A stretch of DNA of 18,909 bases, taken from positions 1-18,909 of the forward strand of contig JABEUP010000216.1 of NCBI GenBank assembly GCA_013044365.1, written 5' to 3'. Of the stretch, positions 15,442 to 18,909 are shown one piece after another (the first letter of the stretch is position 1; each line of letters begins with the position of its first letter). The notes below the pieces were generated by a model that had not been told where the DNA came from, ran no database searches, and saw nothing but the letters and a program-made list of their open reading frames with translations. A program made the translations under genes and the position numbers. This DNA is from Acidimicrobiaceae bacterium. GTDB taxonomy: Bacteria; Actinomycetota; Acidimicrobiia; Acidimicrobiales; Acidimicrobiaceae.

Positions 15442-16281
15442 ATGATGAATAACAATCGTTTGCCTAAATCCCCTTTATCCGATAAAAGTGAAGAGCCGGC
15501 CGCTCCGGCGCGTTCTTATCGGGTGGAAGCTTTGGCTAAAGGGCTTCGTCTGCTTTCGCTTTTTAGCGCGGAGAGACCGGCACTCCGGGTCAAAGATCTG
15601 GTCGATCTTACCGGGATCCCAATGCCGACGGTTTTTCGGCTGGTGGCAACACTTGAGGAGGAAGGGTATTTGGAGCGTACCCCGGATTCAATGGTCCGCC
15701 CTGGAACAAGTGTTCTCGCGCTTGGTTTTGCCGCGGTGCAAGGACTTGACATTGTCCAAAATTCAAGGTCGACAATGCGAGAGTTGGCAGCTGCTACCGG
15801 TGAGACGGTTAATCTGGGGGTTCTCTACAGCGATCAGGTGCTGTTTGTTGCGAGAGTTCCTCGGCGCGACAGTTTGCTGGCTGCAGGAATTCGCGTGGGT
15901 TCCACAGTTCCAGCAGTTTTCAGTTCGATTGGAAAAGTGATCCTTGCCGATTTAACTGAGGCAGAACTATACAGGTGTATCTCAGACGCTTCTTTCAGCG
16001 GACGTTGGGGTCCGAACGCGGTGCGCACTATGGGCGAGCTATTGCCGCAACTGGAATCGGCGCGTCGAGATGGATATGTGATTCAGCAGGAGACTGCTAT
16101 TCCTGGACTTAGCTCAATCGCCGCCCCAATAAGACAAGGTGGAGGCGCAGTTGTGGCTGCGATCAACGTCGCCGTTTCAAGCGCGGAGTATTCGCGCAAA
16201 AGATTGTCCAACACTCTTCTCCGGCCGCTTCTTGAGGCCGCTCGGGAGATAACCGTGCGCCTGGGCGGAAGCGTGCAATAG
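15442..16281 (+). CDS. IclR-family transcriptional regulator
   Basis: The 279-residue product has the IclR layout: a winged helix-turn-helix at about 26-90 (YRVEALAKGLRLLSLFSAE, with recognition region GIPMPTVFRLVATLEEEGYLER) and a C-terminal effector-binding domain (about 100-278) with VNLGVLYSDQVLFVARV and IPGLSSIAAPIR. IclR proteins usually bind short palindromes near divergent catabolic promoters and respond to a pathway intermediate. Its place at the end of the island, and the operator pair at 11618-11943, make it the likely local regulator (inference). The start is ATG 15442 or the adjacent ATG 15445; the ribosome site (AAGCGGA) is weak. The first 25 residues are polar and proline-rich. 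Mode of action, repressor or activator, cannot be read. Confidence 0.92.
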   Translation: MMNNNRLPKSPLSDKSEEPAAPARSYRVEALAKGLRLLSLFSAERPALRVKDLVDLTGIPMPTVFRLVATLEEEGYLERTPDSMVRPGTSVLALGFAAVQGLDIVQNSRSTMRELAAATGETVNLGVLYSDQVLFVARVPRRDSLLAAGIRVGSTVPAVFSSIGKVILADLTEAELYRCISDASFSGRWGPNAVRTMGELLPQLESARRDGYVIQQETAIPGLSSIAAPIRQGGGAVVAAINVAVSSAEYSRKRLSNTLLRPLLEAAREITVRLGGSVQ

Positions 16282-16290
16282 TTGATTCTC

Positions 16291-16308
16291 TGCCTTTATT
16301 TTAAGGCA
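16291..16308. terminator. Hairpin after the IclR gene
   Basis: TGCCTT and AAGGCA form a perfect 6-base stem around TATTTT, 9 bases after the IclR stop. It lacks a downstream T-run on either strand, so it is only a possible terminator between the convergent iclR and marR genes. Confidence 0.35.
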
Positions 16309-16508
16309 AGCTGTGAATTCAGGGCCTGTCGGTGTCAGACGGCAATCCCGGATCTTAGCTGAAGGTTTGGCAGATCTAGAATCTGCTGCGCCATTGCGGG
16401 ATGGTTGTTGGCACGCTAAAGCGCTCAAAACGGCCGGGTAGCTCCAATGGTTTCGGATGCTTTGGATAACCAGGCATTCCAGAAATATCAAGCGATTGAC
16501 CGGTGTTT

Positions 16509-17132
16509 CTAAGAGTGGTGATGGCTCTGGATTGGGCGCTCCCGACGAGGTGGTATCGTGGGGTCTCTGCCGTCGGTATGTGGTTTCTGAACTAAAATTG
16601 CTGGTCCCTGATCATCGGGAACGAGTGGCGCTCGACTCATTTCATTGTTCAAGTGGACGAGTTTTTTGAGAAGAAACATGAAGATTGTTCTCTCTCCTTC
16701 TGAAAGTGACTTGAGTAGATCATCATTGGTTTTCCACACTGCTCCCTGCATTGCAGAAAGCGTGTCGATTCCCTCAGCAGAGAGAAAAAGGTGTTTCGTG
16801 CGCCGGTCTGCAGCTCTTTTTTCAGAAATGACCAGGCCTCGCTTCTCGAGTCGTTGGACCACATCACCGATGGTGGAGCGGTCAAAGGCGATAACTCTTG
16901 AAAGCCGCCTTTGGTCGATTCCAGGGACACTGCCGATTGCGGTAAGAGCGGAAAATTGAACTGGAGTGATACCAAACGCTCGCGTACCGTCTAAAAAGAT
17001 CGAAACCGCAATTTGGTTAAGTCGCCGCACAAGGTGCCCTGGCATGTCATAGACAGCAAGTTCATTATTCGTATTGGCAGAAGTCAGCTCGTTGTCGTTA
17101 TCGTTGTCTCGATTGTTAGAGTAGGTGTCCAC
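16509..17132 (-). CDS. MarR-family transcriptional regulator
   Basis: The 207-residue product has a MarR core: helices from about 29, winged helix-turn-helix with GIDQRRLSRVIAFDRSTIGDVVQRLEKRGLV (71-101) and a wing containing DRRTKHLFLS (109-118). MarR proteins act as dimers on palindromes and release DNA on binding small, often aromatic, ligands. The N-terminus is unusually Asn/Asp-rich (1-24), and the last 35 or so residues are a Pro/Arg/His-rich tail beyond the usual 140-160-residue core. The GTG start at 17132 has AGAGGG 7 bases upstream. It is divergent from the corrinoid protein gene, and palindromic sites cover both predicted promoters, so control of the methyltransferase operon plus autoregulation is likely. 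Confidence 0.9.
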   Translation of the reverse strand: MDTYSNNRDNDNDNELTSANTNNELAVYDMPGHLVRRLNQIAVSIFLDGTRAFGITPVQFSALTAIGSVPGIDQRRLSRVIAFDRSTIGDVVQRLEKRGLVISEKRAADRRTKHLFLSAEGIDTLSAMQGAVWKTNDDLLKSLSEGERTIFMFLLKKLVHLNNEMSRAPLVPDDQGPAILVQKPHTDGRDPTIPPRRERPIQSHHHS

Positions 17133-17162
17133 GGGTTTACCCTCTGAAATTGGCTATTGTCA

Positions 17163-17192
17163 ATTGTAACAAACCAGCAGTGTACTGTCTTG
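17163..17192 (-). promoter_or_regulatory. Predicted marR promoter with overlapping operator
   Basis: On the minus strand AAGACA (17191-17186) and TACAAT (17168-17163) form a -35/-10 pair with a 17-base spacer. The site GACAGTACACTG (17189-17178) overlaps the -35 and matches 11 of 12 bases of the GACAGTATACTG core in the palindrome at 17333-17352. This suggests autorepression of marR. Confidence 0.55.
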
Positions 17193-17332
17193 TGTTTAGA
17201 TATTCCATCAGCGATAGATTTCAGTAAAGTTTCGTGGAGTCCACGTGGGGTTACTACTGGCAAGGGCAATCAACTTGGAGATCGCTGAAGTGCCAGGCGA
17301 GTTCGAAGCCGAACTATATTTCCGCCATCCAG

Positions 17333-17362
17333 CTTGACAGTATACTGTCAAGTCACTATCCT
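17333..17362 (+). promoter_or_regulatory. Predicted corrinoid-operon promoter with MarR-type operator
   Basis: CTTGACAGTATACTGTCAAG (17333-17352) is a perfect 20-base palindrome. It contains a consensus -35 box TTGACA (17334-17339), with TATCCT (17357-17362) as a -10 after a 17-base spacer. Transcription would start near 17369, about 54 bases before the corrinoid gene ATG. Palindrome size and position fit a MarR repressor competing with RNA polymerase. Confidence 0.65.
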
Positions 17363-17422
17363 GAGGTCAAATCCTTCTGTCTGGGGCAGTTGGATGATGA
17401 GTTTGACGAAAGAGGGGGGGGC

Positions 17423-18067
17423 ATGGCAGGCATGCTTGAGGAGTTGGTTCGCGCAATAGCTGACATGGAGGAGGAGGCCGCACTTCAACTGGTCCACGAG
17501 TTTGTTGCTGAGGCAGGCGATCCTCAAAAGGTGCTCGACGCCTGCCGCGAGGCTATGGATCTTGTTGGCCGCCGCTTCGAAGAAGGAGAATACTTTCTTC
17601 CGGAATTGATGTTGGCAGGTGACCTGCTTGAGCAGATAAGTGCAATCGTAAAGCCGTTACTTCTGGGTGGACCTCAAGCAGAGGCAAATACGTTAGGAAC
17701 AGTGGTGATTGGCACCGTTCATGGCGATCTCCATGATATTGGCAAGAACATTGTCGTCTTCATGCTTGAGGTCAACGGATATAACGTTGTCGATTTGGGC
17801 ATAGATGTTCCAGTATCGGATTTCGTTGACAAGGTCCGGGAGCTTCAGCCGCCGGTACTGGCTTTAAGCGGCTTTCTGACCCTTGCATTCGATTCCATGA
17901 AAGAGACGATTGACGCTCTTACAGACGCTGGGTTGCGTGACTCGATGAAGATAATGATCGGAGGAGGCCAGGTGGATGAGGCGGTCCGTTCGTATACGAA
18001 TGCTGATGCCTTCGGTCTCAATGCCATGGATGCGGTTTCGCTGTGCCGACAATGGATAGCAGCCTGA
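17423..18067 (+). CDS. Corrinoid (B12-binding) methyltransferase protein, MtaC/MttC type
   Basis: The 214-residue product is a cytoplasmic methyl carrier that binds cobalamin and shuttles a methyl group between two methyltransferases. It has the helical cap domain (1 to about 85, with FEEGEYFLPELMLAGDLL) and then the Rossmann-like B12 domain. The base-off motif DxHxxG is GDLHDIGKN, with His104 as cobalt ligand, followed by LALSGFLT (146-153) and MIGGG (178-182). I chose ATG 17423 because AGAGGGGGGG is just upstream and the predicted transcription start is at 17369; the open frame runs back to GTG 17234 but would cross the promoter. The URO-D-family gene follows after 93 bases, which is the usual partner. 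The methyl donor (methoxy aromatic, methylamine, methanol or other) is not shown. Confidence 0.92.
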   Translation: MAGMLEELVRAIADMEEEAALQLVHEFVAEAGDPQKVLDACREAMDLVGRRFEEGEYFLPELMLAGDLLEQISAIVKPLLLGGPQAEANTLGTVVIGTVHGDLHDIGKNIVVFMLEVNGYNVVDLGIDVPVSDFVDKVRELQPPVLALSGFLTLAFDSMKETIDALTDAGLRDSMKIMIGGGQVDEAVRSYTNADAFGLNAMDAVSLCRQWIAA

Positions 18068-18160
18068 TATGAGGGGCGAATTCTACGGGGAAATGGCCAA
18101 GTTAAATAGTTATCTTGTTGATATTGAGTTCAGTTGTGTTGGTAGAGGCGGGTGGATGAG

Positions 18161-18909
18161 ATGAGTGAGACGGCGTTTTCGCAAGAGACGGAAGGTAGCA
18201 AACAGCTCTTTAATGAACGGCAGAACCGAATTGACGATGCAATCGCTCTGCGCCAGCCTGATCGGGTTCCAATCATCTATTACACAATGTTCTGGCATGC
18301 CACCTACGCCGGCATAACTTTCAAGGAGGCCATGTACAACTACGCCAAGGTATCGGAAATTACCAGGAAGATAGTCCTGGAGCTTCAGCCCGATGCAGTG
18401 GCTGCTCCGCACAGGGCAACACTACTCGGTCCCACTATGGAGCTGATGGGATATCAACAGCTGCGTTGGCCCGGACATGGCGTAGGCGAGAATTACTCGT
18501 ACCAGTATATCGATCGAGAGTACATGAAGCCGGAGGAGTACGACGACTACATAGAGGATCCGGGATGGTTTTATTTCACCCGCTATCTGCCCCGGATAGC
18601 CGAGGCATTTGCTCCGATGGCAGGTTTGCCGCAGCCGGCGTCCATGCAGCACACGCGTCTTGTATATCTGACGAGATTTTTTACTGAGGAGATGGCGGCC
18701 AGCTTCGCACGGTTGGCCAAGGCTGGCCGGGAGGCACAGATTGCTTTCGACAGTGCATCTGATTTCCAATCGGAGATGGCGGCGCTTGGGTTCCCGATGG
18801 GGCAGATGGCTACCGGACCGGCGCCTTATGACTATTTCGCGGACAATATGCGCGGTTCAAAGGGGATCATGCTCGATCTTTTCCGTCGCAAGGACAAGCT
18901 GTTGGCAGC
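18161..18909 (+). CDS. Uroporphyrinogen decarboxylase (URO-D) family methyltransferase-like protein, partial
   Basis: The frame opens at ATG 18161 (GGTGGATGAG upstream) and runs off the right edge after 249 full codons. It starts with a polar leader and then RQNRIDDAIALRQPDRVPIIYY, the typical N-terminal signature of URO-D-fold proteins. Next to a corrinoid protein this fold usually marks a cobalamin-dependent methyltransferase (as in MtaA, MtbA or CmuA) rather than a haem-pathway decarboxylase. The sequence is rich in Tyr, Phe and Met (for example TMFWHATYAG, SYQYIDREYMKPEEYDDYIEDPGWFYF). The C-terminal zinc-ligand region (His/Cys) lies outside the window, so catalytic capacity cannot be confirmed. 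It is probably co-transcribed with the corrinoid gene. Confidence 0.85.
   Translation, partial: MSETAFSQETEGSKQLFNERQNRIDDAIALRQPDRVPIIYYTMFWHATYAGITFKEAMYNYAKVSEITRKIVLELQPDAVAAPHRATLLGPTMELMGYQQLRWPGHGVGENYSYQYIDREYMKPEEYDDYIEDPGWFYFTRYLPRIAEAFAPMAGLPQPASMQHTRLVYLTRFFTEEMAASFARLAKAGREAQIAFDSASDFQSEMAALGFPMGQMATGPAPYDYFADNMRGSKGIMLDLFRRKDKLLA

Noticed and set aside
17234..17422. Upstream extension of the corrinoid protein to GTG 17234
   Set aside because: The extension crosses the palindromic operator and predicted promoter, and ATG 17423 has a much better ribosome site and a typical corrinoid-protein N-terminus.
17133..17422. Cobalamin riboswitch in front of the corrinoid gene
   Set aside because: The predicted leader is only about 54 bases and shows no B12-box-like conserved sequence; the palindromic operator explains regulation better.

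Overview
The window reads as chromosomal sequence from a mid-GC actinobacterium. Both lipoprotein signal peptides end in the actinobacterial style (cysteine, glycine, then a serine run), one lipoprotein resembles the mycobacterial Mtb12 family, and GTG and TTG starts are common. An Acidimicrobiia-like host is my best guess, as inference from style and moderate GC, not from a marker gene. I see no transposase, integrase, tRNA, rRNA or CRISPR array.

Layout. (1) 1-2964: the start of an MFS transporter (minus strand, cut by the left edge), a 340-base gap with two palindromic elements, then a small lipoprotein followed by a 14-TM DHA2-type MFS exporter (plus strand). (2) 3111-16281: a catabolic island. 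On the minus strand are a FAH-family hydrolase, an SsuABC-like ABC importer (lipoprotein binding protein, two different permeases, ATPase), a benzoylformate-decarboxylase-like ThDP enzyme and, after a 369-base gap, acetoacetyl-CoA synthetase. Divergently on the plus strand are two SDR dehydrogenases, a second FAH-family hydrolase, a carboxymuconolactone-decarboxylase-family protein and then an IclR regulator. (3) 16509-18909: a MarR regulator (minus) divergent from a corrinoid protein and a URO-D-family protein (plus, cut by the right edge), which look like a corrinoid methyltransferase module.

How it may work. In the island the importer would bring in a small organic acid, the SDRs would oxidise hydroxyls, the FAH-fold enzymes would cleave C-C bonds of dioxo-acid-type intermediates, the ThDP enzyme would decarboxylate a 2-oxo acid, and AacS would activate acetoacetate. 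The substrate cannot be read from the sequence. In the methyl module, the corrinoid protein would carry a methyl group between a donor-specific methyltransferase and a second acceptor.

Two regulatory findings stand out. The divergent promoter region of the catabolic island holds a perfect 26-base inverted repeat, one copy in front of each divergent operon in the same orientation relative to its gene, each containing the perfect palindrome TTTTACTTAGTAAAA. The marR/corrinoid region holds the perfect 20-base palindrome CTTGACAGTATACTGTCAAG over the -35 box of the corrinoid promoter, with a degenerate second copy over the -35 box of the predicted marR promoter.
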